From Carnegiea gigantea (Eukaryota; Streptophyta; Magnoliopsida; Caryophyllales; Cactaceae): 64,000 nucleotides of DNA. Numbering within the stretch: position 1 is the stretch's first letter; each line of letters opens with the position of its first letter. The notes under the pieces are model-generated. The model did no database searches. It was not told the DNA's origin and saw only the letters and a program-made list of their open reading frames with translations. Position numbers and translations under genes: made by a program. Location: contig JAKOGI010000007.1 of assembly GCA_029747015.1 (NCBI GenBank), positions 1,012,001 to 1,076,000 of the forward strand. Reading direction: 5' to 3'. Shown here one piece after another: positions 48,920 through 59,640 of this stretch.

Positions 48920-48959
48920 TTAGTAAGTAATATATGGAGGCAAGTTTCTATTTATTCAT

Positions 48960-49130
48960 TTGCTTATTAGTTAATTCATTTATTATGATTTAGGATGTTT
49001 GGGCTAGTTTGAGCGTAAATTTCTGGGAGCTTAATGACCGTGAAGACTTCTAGTGACCGTAGTGGGAGTCAAACTTGTGACCAATACTATAATGTCTCAC
49101 CAACTGAGTTATCTCATCAGGGCTTAGATG
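48960..49130 (-). mobile_element. Probable tRNA-derived SINE
   Basis: Read on the minus strand, the head is GCCCTGATGAGATAACTCAG then TTGGTGAGAC, a box A-like stretch. It is followed by AAGTTTGACTCCC, a box B-like stretch at the expected distance. The tail becomes A/T-rich (ATAATAAATGAATTA). Target duplications were not found. A decayed tRNA is the alternative. Confidence 0.5.
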
Positions 49131-49904
49131 CAAGTTTTATTTGTAGATTAATTACAGGTATAAAGTGATTAAGAATATCAGCATGTAAAGTATAAAATAT
49201 GCATAAAACTGATCATATAGATATTTTTCTCATTTATGTCAGGATTTCATTATGACAAGTACTCTGGTAATTGTAATAGGGCAATATAATTAAAATGGAT
49301 CAGAATTCATTTGTAAAATATGAAAAAGTAATTTCAAAGTAAAAAAAAAAAAGCTCTCCAATAATTCATGAAAGAAAACCAGTAAAGTTGTAGTAGTAAT
49401 ATAATGGGAATGACCTTACGTAACCAGTGGGAATTGAAGAACATTAAATTGCATAAATTGCGGGAACGACGTGTAGGAGTATCGAAACCAGAAGGCAGAA
49501 TCCAAATGTAGAAATTAGAATGACGTATCGCGTGGCTTGGCATGGCATGGCATGGCTAGCAAGAGCAGTGGAAACCAGTACTCTCAGTCCCTCACAGTCA
49601 CAGGGTGAATGAATAATGTTCAATACAATCATCATATTACTAAACAGAGCGTTGCTGTTGCATATTGCGGATTCCCGTGATAAGGGGGATGTCTGCCCCT
49701 TCAATTCCTAAGCTTCCGACCCCTACCACTTCTTAAATCCAATTTCATATATATGGTCTCAACAAAGTACAAGACATTGATATGCATTAGGGTAATAGTG
49801 CTTGAGAAAAAATTCTCCCTCTTACAATTGCGTTGTGTGGGCACCTATCTCTAGCTAGTACGAAATTCACACGTTAATTTTTTTTTCCTTAACATGGTAA
49901 ATGT

Positions 49905-50060
49905 TAGAGTATAAATATATTTCTGAGCCTTTAACCATTAGCTTAAACTTCTGATTGAGATAATTCTTGAACATGGGATCAGAGTCTTTATGAGTAAGGG
50001 GTCTCGAGTTCGAATCTCAGCAGTCTCCACATTGATTTATTGCGTAAGGTAGAGAGGGTC
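49905..50060 (+). repeat. Second copy of the dispersed repeat found in the PERK intron
   Basis: The phrases TTAGAGTATAAATATATT, AACCATTAGCTTAAACTTCT, GGGATCAGAGTC and GAGTTCGAATCTCAGCAG occur in the same order as in the complement of 25410-25735. The following 200 bp has an open frame but no domain. Confidence 0.5.
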
Positions 50061-52899
50061 TTTGCAGCCTTTGCACCTCAAACTCAAACCTCCCCTCTTA
50101 TCCCCCATTCTGAAGTTGAGAATTTGAGGTTACCCGGAATTGAACCTAGGCAACCTGCACATAACGTGAGAAGGGTACCAATCAAATTGTTGCTTGATCG
50201 GTCAAGATTCATACACCCCATATGGTCTGAAGAAAGCATTCGAGATTAACATGTATTGAGATAATAATACTATCTTAGAAAAAATTTTAAATCTTTTTTC
50301 TCCATGAAATCATCTCCTTACTTTTTCAATTACATGTTATTGTGACATATAACACGATCCGCGATATAAAAGTTGTTTCCTTACCGCTTCTATTTCTCTG
50401 TGTTTGAAAAACTCTTGCACATTTAGCACTAGATGAAGGCCTGGGTTGCTTTAAGACATGTATATATTCATATTTGTATGGACGAATGGACTTATTTATG
50501 TAATTTAAATTTATTTGTGTCGGCTCACCTGTTTTCACAAGGAAAAAAAAAAATCCATACAAAATCATTTAAATTTTCAAACGAGCACTAAATTGCTCAT
50601 TTGAAAATTGATTAACACTAGTATCGTAATCAAAGTTCAGTTGAATTTTTGGATTGGTGATCACCTGGACGCATGGGATGATTGACATTATATAGTACAA
50701 TGATTTAGCAATTATAGTAAGTGGATTATCAGTAGTGCCACTATATTCAAACCTACACAGCATGCCTGTTATATCAATCAATACGTGTGGTTATTATGTT
50801 GAAATGACCATCCAAGCATCACGTACGTACCAGCATCACTGATCAGGCACAGGCACCAGCAGTAGTGCACCCTGCAGACTGGTCAACACAGCAATTATTT
50901 TTTTTGGAATTCCATTATATTTGTTCTTGTCTTTCCCTAGCGATACGATCCTGCAATTTCAATACTAATTTAATTAGCATATTGTTAAAAAATTAAGTGT
51001 TTCTGTCTCACCGTCGATGATAAAGAACACATGACATGTAAATGTGTAGCGGATTAGCTCATCCGACTTACCAGTGTATGAAATTTATAATAATGAGAAA
51101 TAACATGTCACATATGAATTTTTTCCTGTTTTGTGTGATAACATTATAGGTAGGACATTTGAGAAAATACGTTTTTTGAGATTGGAAAACAATCATGAAA
51201 TATATCATTCATGAAACAAACGATAACTATATTATGCAGCGACATTCATGACTTTTCATAAAAAAGTATTAGACTTAAATACACTCACACTAAGACCACA
51301 ACACTAACTGAGCAAGCTAATGATCAGCCTTATTGTAATTACGCTTAACAAAACCAAAACAAACATGCATAGTCAAAACTAACTGGGCTATTTAAGATAT
51401 TTTGCTCACCCTTCTTCTTTTTTTTTTAAAAAAAAAACTATCTAGACTCGTAATTTATGCTGTATCAACTCACCTTTACACTGATCAGTGTGCCTGAGCG
51501 AGAAGATGCATGTAGAGTTGGTGCAGACGGCATCAGAGAATCTTAAAACTTCACCTCCCCGTTCGAATTAATTTGTTTGCATTGTAGTATTTGTCATCAT
51601 CTTAGATCTGCACCTTCAAATGTGACCCTACGTACCTGTGACTCCTGCAATATCCATCCAGATTTCAGGGTAGAAATTTGAATAATAATTTCACATATCT
51701 ATAGAACGTCATATTTTTATTTTTGTTCTTCTAATTCTCCTATTTCAATGGTGAGGAATTTTATTTTATTGAATAATAAAATGAAGAGTTTTTGTCGATG
51801 TATAATGGTTGGATTTTGGAAATTGATATTTAAGATTGATTGTTGGATATATATAGTAACTAATGGTGTATATATGGTTTATTGATTTTAAGCATTCATA
51901 CGTTACATATGATTGCCAATTAGTTTGCATTAATTTCCATTATCGACAAAATCATATATGCACTATTCTTCTTTTGTCAATCAAGATAGTCCATTAGAAT
52001 TTTTACTTTCATAATCCAAGTCACTCAACAAAACTAATATGGAAGGCGATCTTGAAATAAAGTGACATGTTCTATAATCCAAGTCACTCAACAAAACTAA
52101 CATGGAAGGCAATCTTGAAATAAAGTGACATCTATTTGTAAATGAGATAGGGTGGGTGTGGTAAAATTAACTATATTTGCAGTTTACGTATAGTTGTTCT
52201 ATAAACTATTAGCGTTACAACATAGGTTGGTTCAAGTGGTTTGACACTTATTCCTTTTAAGTAAGTTAAAGTCTCGAGTTTAAGTCTTATGAATTGAGAA
52301 AATATGTTATGGGAGAATTTTACCTCTTATTGAGCCAACAGTAACTCCACTCTAGTAAAGTGGAGAATCCAAGACCAAAGAAACAAACTATTACTGCTGC
52401 TACTAATAACTAATTGTTATCGATGAGGTGGTAGTGGTGAGCGATTATAAGTCTTAACGAGTTGTTTAAAATAATAGTGCTTATAAGGGACAACTATATA
52501 TTAAAGTGGCTGTTTAATTTATGTAAAATAGCACAAAAATGGTTGTTACTCTTATTGTTTTTCGTCCACTTTAGTTCGTAATTAAGGCTGACCATCACTT
52601 TTGTAAAAGGATCATCCACGGTCATTCAATTGATTTACCGGCAATTATAGTAATCAACTCACAGCTTGTATGCAGTCAAGCACTGAAGCAACTCACTGTT
52701 TTCAAATTTCCTGTCAAATTAGAAGTCAGCAGATCCAAATCTTAATCATGCTCATAAAAATATGTACTCTTAAAAATCAAATCAATAAAAATATATATTA
52801 ACATAGTTCGTATGACAAATGTACTTGCAAACGTCTATTGTGTATTACATTCAAGCTAGCGTAGATATACTTCTAGAAGCACATAGCAATTTACAATGT
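50061..52899. other. Gene-poor intergenic sequence
   Basis: I see no gene. A tandem duplication lies at 52011-52128 and the rest is A/T-rich. Confidence 0.45.
52011..52128. repeat. Tandem duplication, unit about 58 bp, two copies
   Basis: The block AATCCAAGTCACTCAACAAA followed by ACTAAYATGGAAGGC and TTGAAATAAAGTGACAT is present twice with only a few differences. Confidence 0.9.
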
Positions 52900-52911
52900 A
52901 TGCCATTGAGC

Positions 52912-53867
52912 TGCGGGAAGTTTACTACAAAATCCGCAACATGGAAAGCCCGTGAGAAGCTTAACCCCTTAGTGCAAAAGTGGGATTACAGATGGATCTG
53001 GAAATTAAATTTGCTGCCTAAGTTAAAAATTTTTCTCTGGCAGTTATGCCATAGTGTCCTCCCTTTATGAGCCACTCTTTACAACAATCGGAAAATGAAT
53101 GTTGACCCTCTATGTCCAATCTGCCGAGCGGACATAGAATGCAGTGATCATATCTTTGTAGCTTGTCCTACTACCAAGCAGGTATGGGATCTTACTGCAG
53201 GGCAAGGTTGGGTAAGGCAATATTTTGCATCCCTAGATACGGAGGTTCGACAAAAACTGCAATCGCTTCATTCTGTTAAGGAAAAAGACCTAACCAAAAT
53301 AGTGGAGCTGCTTTAGAGCACTTAGAAGGGAAGGAATGGCGTTGTCTTTACCAGAGATGCCTCTTCACCACTGCGTGTAGCTATTACTGCAAAACTTGCA
53401 CGGGTTGAATGGAAGGCAAGATTAAAATTCAGCCTTCATGATAATTTTTTCACCATCCCACTCTTTGTTCATCTACCACCACCACCTTTCATCGTATCAG
53501 TGTCCATCTAGGCTAGATTCAAAGATATCATCATTGAAGGTGATATAAGATAGTTATTTAAGCAGTGCGGGGCGAAATCAAGGTTCCATGGAAAATATCT
53601 GCCCTTGTTTAAGGCATTAAACTTCTTCTTCAACAAACGATCCGACATCAATTTCATCACCTATGTCACAAAGGCAACATAGTAGGGGACTGGTTAGCTG
53701 CAACCGGTGTCCTAATATCCTTGTATAGGAGCAGTATTTATTCTTCCTCCTTTCTGAATGAGCTTAGTCACATCAAAGCAGATGATAACGTTGGTAGATC
53801 CCTTGGGTTACCTAAGGTTGTGTTTTTATACTTACCTTCTTCCAAAAAAACAAAAAAAAAAAAGGTC
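52912..53867 (+). mobile_element. 5'-truncated LINE with A-rich tail and likely 12-bp duplication
   Basis: The frame at 52930-53316 has the plant LINE zinc-binding region (zf-RVT): WIWKLNLLPKLKIFLWQLCH, then CPICRADIECSDHIFVACP with its C-X2-C...H-X4-C ligands. A decayed downstream part with stops follows. An A-rich tail lies at 53844-53863. ATGCCATTGAGC occurs at 52900-52911 and at 53868-53879, consistent with a target duplication, with four extra bases between tail and repeat. It is a dead copy. Confidence 0.8.
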
Positions 53868-53879
53868 ATGCCATTGAGC

Positions 53880-54423
53880 ATTTGAGCCTTAAATCAACTC
53901 CACAAATTTTCTGAGAAGACACGATGGAGATTTCATTTTAAAAGGGGGAACTTTTTAAGGTCGGTTGAGACTTTAATTAATTTTGCCTATTTCCTTCATA
54001 AAAATAAATCTGGCAACTAATCAAGTGAAGCATTTAATTAAAACCAAAAACCGTTCAAATATATCTTTGGCTTACCTAGCAACTATGGCATAATTTTATG
54101 GAAGTCAAGCTGAAATTTCACGTTATTCTACTTAGAGGAGGAATTTTCCCATTACAATACAACGAAGGAATTAGAATCATAATATAAAACAAAAACCCTC
54201 TAAACAGATAAAGATATTAAAAAATTATAGAAAATAACATCAGATATATCCTACATGTTTTAGAAATAGGGATAATAGCAAACCAACATATTATAAATAT
54301 AACCCACCCATTGCTCGTACCATAATTACGCTCAATTCTCAATCCTGTTTACTTAATTCCCCATCCACCATATCCATAATCTCCATCTGTTTCTCTCTCT
54401 TCTCTCTCTTTCTTTCTCTCAAA
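53880..54423. promoter_or_regulatory. Upstream region of the legumain-derived gene
   Basis: ATTATAAATATAA at about 54290 is a plausible TATA box 130 bp before the start codon. A CT-rich leader (CTCTCTCTTTCTTTCTCTC) precedes the ATG. No other feature is seen. Confidence 0.4.
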
Positions 54424-56047
54424 GATGATACGCCACGGTGCCGCCGTAAAGATGGTGGCGCTGCTCCTCTCTCTCCTCGTGGCAGTCAGCTGCGCCGCCG
54501 AGTTTCCGTCCAATATTATCGTGTTTCGACTGCAGTACAAACCATACTTGCGGGCAGACCACCTCTATTGAAAGAGGTGATACTTTGTTAGCTTCTTTTT
54601 CTTAATGACTGTGATCTTACTCAAATTGATTGCTACTTTCCTGGGTTCTTTTATCTTTAATTACGTTCCAAGAATTTTTCAACTGATTTGAGAATCTAGG
54701 AAGTGTAAGATTTATTTATGTAACTTCAACCTCCCGAACTCTTAGTTCAGGTGCTCCTAGATCGGAGATATTTGATGATTACGTCTTTTTTTATTACGAA
54801 CACATAGTGTACAATTTTATTTACCTTTGTTTAGGGTTCTATTGCTTATTGTAATTTTAATAATTAATCGATAAAATTTATAATTATATAGGAGGACCGG
54901 ATTGCAAGGGAGAAATATACATATCCAAATGAGATGTTATATATCGATGTCGCTGAAGAACTTATAAAGAAAGGGCCAATTTCGCAACAAGACTCTTCTC
55001 TACTTTCTATTCTCTGGCAGGTTTGCTGTGTTTACCTCCATAATACTCAACTTTTATCAATTTTACCTCTGCAAAAGTGGAATCCACAAAGGGGTTTATT
55101 ATTGTTTTACGCTGTTATTAATTTGGTCCGTCTGATCTGATGTACAGATTCACGTAGCGCCAAAAGGGTCACCAGAGATGATGAACCTGATCAAACAGTG
55201 GAATGGAATCTTAACAGTTAGGGCCTGATTAGTCTTTAGAAAATTTGGTGAAAAGAAAAGTTAAAGGAAAAAAAATGTAAAGGAAAAAAAGTAGGGAGAA
55301 AATGAGTTTTTTCCTCTTGTTTGGATCAAGAAAAAAATTCAAGAATTTGGATGAGAAATTTGAATGTTGATGAACTACTTAAATCATTTTAATGCCATCT
55401 AAACAATACAAGGTTAGAGAAGGTTGGAAATTTTCCTCAAACTTTCCTCACAATTTTATGAGGAAAATTTTGTCACTTGTTTCTAACAATTTTTCTACCA
55501 AACTTTCCTCCATATTTTTTTCTTTATAATTTTCTCTAAACTAAACACAAGAAAAAAAGTAACTTTCCTAAATTTTTTTCTTTCTATCAAATTTTCCAAG
55601 ATCCAAACAGAGCCTTAGGGAGCATGTGAAAACAAATGTTGAAAAAATTGAAGTAATTCTCTTAGTCACCGGCACGAATCTTACTACGTCGTCCCAGCTT
55701 GATAAGGGCCCAACACCTTCTTATCCTTGGGATTGTATCAAATCAATGGTATGTTACAAAAAAGTGACTCGAATCCGACACCTTGTTTAAGGAGAACAAA
55801 TATCAAGTTACGTCAACCAACTTGTGTTGGTTATTTGTATATGTTCGTGACTTTTGGTTTATTCTCTTTTCAGGAATCAATTTTTAAGACGTTCTGTGGA
55901 CATTTGATATGTTGTGGAGTGGGCCCGTGCTATCAATTTGTACCAGCATTTGCAATACTCTGTAAAGCTGGGGTAGATGAAGATCGAATCGCTCGTGCTG
56001 CTAAACAAGTTTGTCCTGGGGGTCGTATGGATTGCCCAAGCTTTTAA
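54424..56047 (+). pseudogene. Legumain (VPE)-derived gene lacking the peptidase domain
   Basis: Exon 1 (from 54424) encodes a signal peptide (MVALLLSLLVAVSCAAEFPS) in the position seen in vacuolar processing enzymes. Exon 2 (54892-55020), exon 3 (55148-55748, interrupted by a MITE) and exon 4 (55874-56047) are all phase 0. They align with the legumain C-terminal prodomain: ISQQDSSLLSILWQ then APKGS resembles the NQRDADL...W...APEGS region. WDCIKSM then FCGH, the Cys-rich end and ICKAGV-like ILCKAGVDEDRIARAAKQVC match the death-domain-like (LSAM) end. The catalytic His and Cys domain is absent. The frame after exon 1 runs into TGA at 54568-54570 with no clear phase-0 donor, so the first junction is unresolved. 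It could be a pseudogene or an expressed prodomain-only product. Confidence 0.7.
55221..55614. mobile_element. Tourist-like MITE inserted in a coding exon (394 bp)
   Basis: The left end is GGGCCTGATTAGTCTTTAGA, and the complement of the right end is GGCTCTGTTTGGATCTTGGA, both followed by AAAATTTG. TTA flanks both sides (55218-55220 and 55615-55617). Without the element and one TTA, the exon reads continuously through ILTVREHV. The two halves are rich in complementary GAAAA / TTTTC tracts, so it folds back on itself. There is no coding capacity. Confidence 0.85.
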
Positions 56048-56158
56048 ACAAGTCTAAGCTTAGTTAGTTTTCTTTTTTTTTTGGGGGGGGGGGGGTTGAA
56101 TTCTGCTTGGTGCCTATCATTATAAGCCATAACAAATACGATAGATAATTGTTGGGAG

Positions 56159-56160
56159 CA

Positions 56161-56219
<59 letters not shown>
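56159..56219. repeat. AT microsatellite
   Basis: An interrupted AT dinucleotide run lies downstream of the legumain-derived gene. It follows a T10-G14 junction (56073-56096) and precedes a C12-A16 junction (56256-56283). Confidence 0.9.
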
Positions 56220-56221
<2 letters not shown>

Positions 56222-56599
56222 TCATGAGTAATGTAATGAACAACACGTATGCAAACCCCCCCCCCCCAAAAAAAAAAAAAAAACTTGTAATATATCCTCC
56301 ACATCACAAATGCTAAAGTCCAACCTCCCATAGTTAAAAGTCATTTCATCGTTTTATATCTATTCATTCCTCTCTGATATACCAATTTCACACTTAACCC
56401 TAATTCAAATTTGCCCAAAATTCTCGATTTCACATCTTCTTCACTTCTATCTCCTCTCCTGAGAGCAAAAGAGACATGTGTCTTGGCATACATTCATTGA
56501 TACTACTGTTCCTGCTATTTTCACATATGTTAGCTTGATGCCCATAGTTGTCCAGTCCCAACCAAAAGACCCTCCACTAAAAGAGTTCCTTTTGTTCCA

Positions 56600-56740
56600 G
56601 CTTTAGGTTGAGATATGATCATCATTGTTTTTATGATGGACGATGTGGCCTATCATCGTGAAAACACATAGCTTGATTTCATCATGAACAGTCAATTTGA
56701 TGGGCAAAATGCGCATGGAGGAGTTCCCTAGGCATTACAT
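56600..56740 (+). pseudogene. Legumain catalytic-domain fragment, block 1
   Basis: IVFMMDDVAYHREN is readable (about 56617-56665). It corresponds to the conserved IIVFMYDDIAYNEENP segment of legumains, followed by a stop and a degenerate GGVP. It is the most decayed of the direct copies. Confidence 0.65.
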
Positions 56741-57310
56741 AGTTGTTCGAAATCATATTTGTCATACTATCACAGACGTTTGAATTTGTGTTTTCACCCA
56801 TATTTATAAGCCTAACGAAGGCACGAAGCCACTACTTCATTTCCTAGTTTCAAATGGGCGAAGTCCCACATTTGAGGTCTACATTTTCCCCATTCCATTG
56901 GCAGTTAGGGGTTGCATAGGGTAATTATTTTAGGGTAAAACATTGGATATATAGAAGAGCGACAACAAGGTGATCGTGACAAATGGTAGCTTAGCAGCGG
57001 TTGAGCTTAAGCTCAATTTATGCCTTGTACTTGACATAAATTGTGACAAACTTTTATTTAATAAATTTGGGCAGGAAGTAATTAGGAAGGCTATTAGTCT
57101 ATCTCACAAGCTTGTATAAAAGATTATGTTGTCCTCGTCATTTAATCAATCAGTGAGAATTGTCAAAAACATCTTCTTCCCTTTTATCTCCTTCTCTGAA
57201 AGCAAAGGAGAAAGATGTATTCCCATAAATTCATCAATAGTACCTTCTAGCTATTTTCACATATTTATATTTTTTTATTGGTTATAGAGGCACGTTTGAC
57301 TGTTTGAGCA

Positions 57311-57621
57311 ATGACTTGTTTGAACAGTTGTCATGGTTCTCGACTTCTAAACTTGAGCAGCTGGAGCCTGGAGATTAGCATAAAATGGGCTCTTCTAGTG
57401 GCCGACACTTCTAGTTGGGTCAACTACAGGCATCAAGCCGACGTACATCACGCTTACCAAGTCCTCAAAAGAGTGGTCTTAACGATGAGAACATCGTTGT
57501 CTTTATGATGGATGATATGGCCTATCATCCTGAAAATTATAAGCCCAGCTTCATGATCAAGGATCCAAATGATGAGGAAAATATATACGAGGGAGTTCCG
57601 AAACTAGGTTTCATACTCTCA
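57311..57621 (+). pseudogene. Legumain catalytic-domain fragment, block 2
   Basis: One frame gives [20 protein letters not shown] then [11 protein letters not shown], the N-terminal catalytic segment of C13 peptidases (compare RWAVLLAGS...[13 protein letters not shown]). After a frameshift near 57475 another frame gives [19 protein letters not shown] and IYEGVPK. The catalytic His and Cys that lie further on are absent. It is a non-functional fragment. Confidence 0.85.
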
Positions 57622-58799
57622 TAGTTGTTTGAAATTAAATGCTTGCTTTTATTTGAATTTATTTTCTAACTCCATATTAACACATTAAACACTAATTACA
57701 AAATGTTCAGCCAAAAGTTTAAAAAGTTAAAATTCGTTAGGATATAATTGAAATTTGTGGAATTATCATGAAGGTGTTGTTTTTTAATCATAATAAAATT
57801 AGAGCAAGGTCTTTAGTTGACACAAATTTGAACGTGTGTTTTCACTGATGTTTATATGCTTAATTCTTCGTTTTTAGCCGAATTTCAAATGGGCCAAGCT
57901 CCATATTAGTCCACCACAAGCCTTACATATTCCCTGTTCTGTTGGCATTTACAGGGTGGATATAGAGTAATTATTTTAGACTAAAGCGAGGATCCGGTTA
58001 TGCCCACCGGATAAATGTTCATTCCTAGTAACAAGGAAGGATTACTAGTATTAATTGCTCCTTGTTGTGTTATGATACTGACATAATTATACTGGAAGTA
58101 ATCTCACTCTTCATGACTTTTATTCTGCTCGCCTCGCAAAATCTGATTATATTGAAGAGGTAGCAGCAAAATCATTGCTAGTAATTCACAAGACTATATC
58201 ACATGATTTTTTTGCTACGTCGTTCATTGTAATTAGATTCTCCAAGTGAAGCAGAGTAGGAGTTCTGAAGTGTGGCATTATCTCTAGTATAATCCCACCA
58301 ATATCATAACAATTAGCAATTAGTAAAAGTAATCCTTACTTCTCAGTATTAGGAATGGGCATTGGTAGGGGTACCCGATTACCGAATGGGCATACCCATA
58401 CCCACACTTTAGCCTAAAATAATTACTCTAGGCCTAACCCGTAATTGCCAACATTATGAAAAGCATGTAGGCCTGGTAGTGGACTATTGTGGGGCTTAGC
58501 CTATTTGAAACTGTGCTGACAACAAAGTGGTGGCTTCGTTAGGCACATAGACATGAGTGGAAAGACAAAGTTCAAATTTGCATCAACTGAGGGTCTTGTT
58601 CCGTTGGGATAGTCCGATGAATTTTAATTTATAATATGCTAAATTTTAACTTTGTTAATACTTGGCTGAGCATTCTGTAATTAGTGTGTAGTGTATCAAT
58701 ACAGAAGGAGGAAATAAATTCAAATATAAACAAGCATGTTGTTTCAAACAATTACGCACGTATCAAACTTACTTTCGGAACTCTTTCACATACATTTTG

Positions 58800-59080
58800 C
58801 CTGATTGTTGATCCTGAAGCCCTGTTCAGGGTTTTGGGATGATAGGCCACAACATCCATCATAAAGACGACGACGTTCTCATCTTTGAGACGATATATAT
58901 CTTTTAAGGATTGGATAAGTGCGACAAATGTTACCTTAATGGCTATAATTGTCCCAACTAGAAGAGTCGACCACTAAAAGAGAGCCCACTTTATTCCAAT
59001 TTCCAGTTGCTGAACTTCAAATATTGAGAACCAAGACTGTTGTTCAAAAAATGTGTGCAAATTGCAAGAAAGGCACGACG
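58800..59080 (-). pseudogene. Legumain catalytic-domain fragment, inverted block 3
   Basis: The minus strand reads IKWAL-like text, then after stops LKDENVVVFMMDVVAYHPK. These are the same exon pieces as 57311-57621, in the opposite orientation. Stops and frameshifts show it is not coding. Confidence 0.8.
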
Positions 59081-59640
59081 GATGAACTTATGGAAGACAA
59101 CTTCCTCTTTTTGTTTCAAAAGAGGAAATAAAAGGGAAGAAGATGTGTTTGATGATTCTGATTTATTGATTAAATGTTAAGTACAACATGATGTCTTTAT
59201 AAAAGCTTGTGAAAAGGACTAATAACCTTCCTAATTACTTCCTAAACAAAAAAGTACAAAATAAAAGTTTGTTACAATTGTGTCAAGTACAAAGCACAAA
59301 ATGAGCTTAAGCTTAACTACTGCTAAACTACCATTTATCATGATCATCTTCTTGTTGCTCTTCTATAAATATAACATTTTAGCCTTCGATAATTACCCTG
59401 TACCCTTCCTCCCCCTTAATTGCCAAATGAATTGAGAACATGTAGACGTCCCAGTGGACCAATGTAGGGCTTAGTCCATTTGAAACTAGGAGGACAGTGA
59501 AGTGGCGGCTTCATTAGGCATATAAGCATGGGTCGACTCCCTCGTTCTAATTTTATTATTTATAGAAAACCGAATGAACTTGAATCTCGTCGAAATATGT
59601 TAATCTTCGGCTGAGTATTTTGTAATTAATTAGTGTGGGC

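Larger units (their letters stand above)
56440..59640. repeat. Large inverted duplication built from legumain fragments
   Basis: Two direct blocks (about 56440-56940 and 57165-57990) are mirrored by two inverted blocks (about 58370-58960, continuing to 59150, and 59190-59640). Matching points keep a nearly constant coordinate sum of about 116,350, so the symmetry centre is near 58,175. Matches include the exon word GATGAGAAC...TTTATGATGGATG (57484 and 58892 in complement), CTTTATTTAATAAATTTG-side text with GGAAGTAATTAGGAAGG (57075 and 59245) and AGTAATTATTTTAG (57966 and 58430). Arms look roughly 75-80% alike by eye. Confidence 0.85.

Noticed and set aside
57311..57624. A functional legumain gene downstream of 57 kb
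   Set aside because: Only the N-terminal catalytic segment is present, in two frames, without the catalytic His/Cys region, and it is repeated in both orientations.
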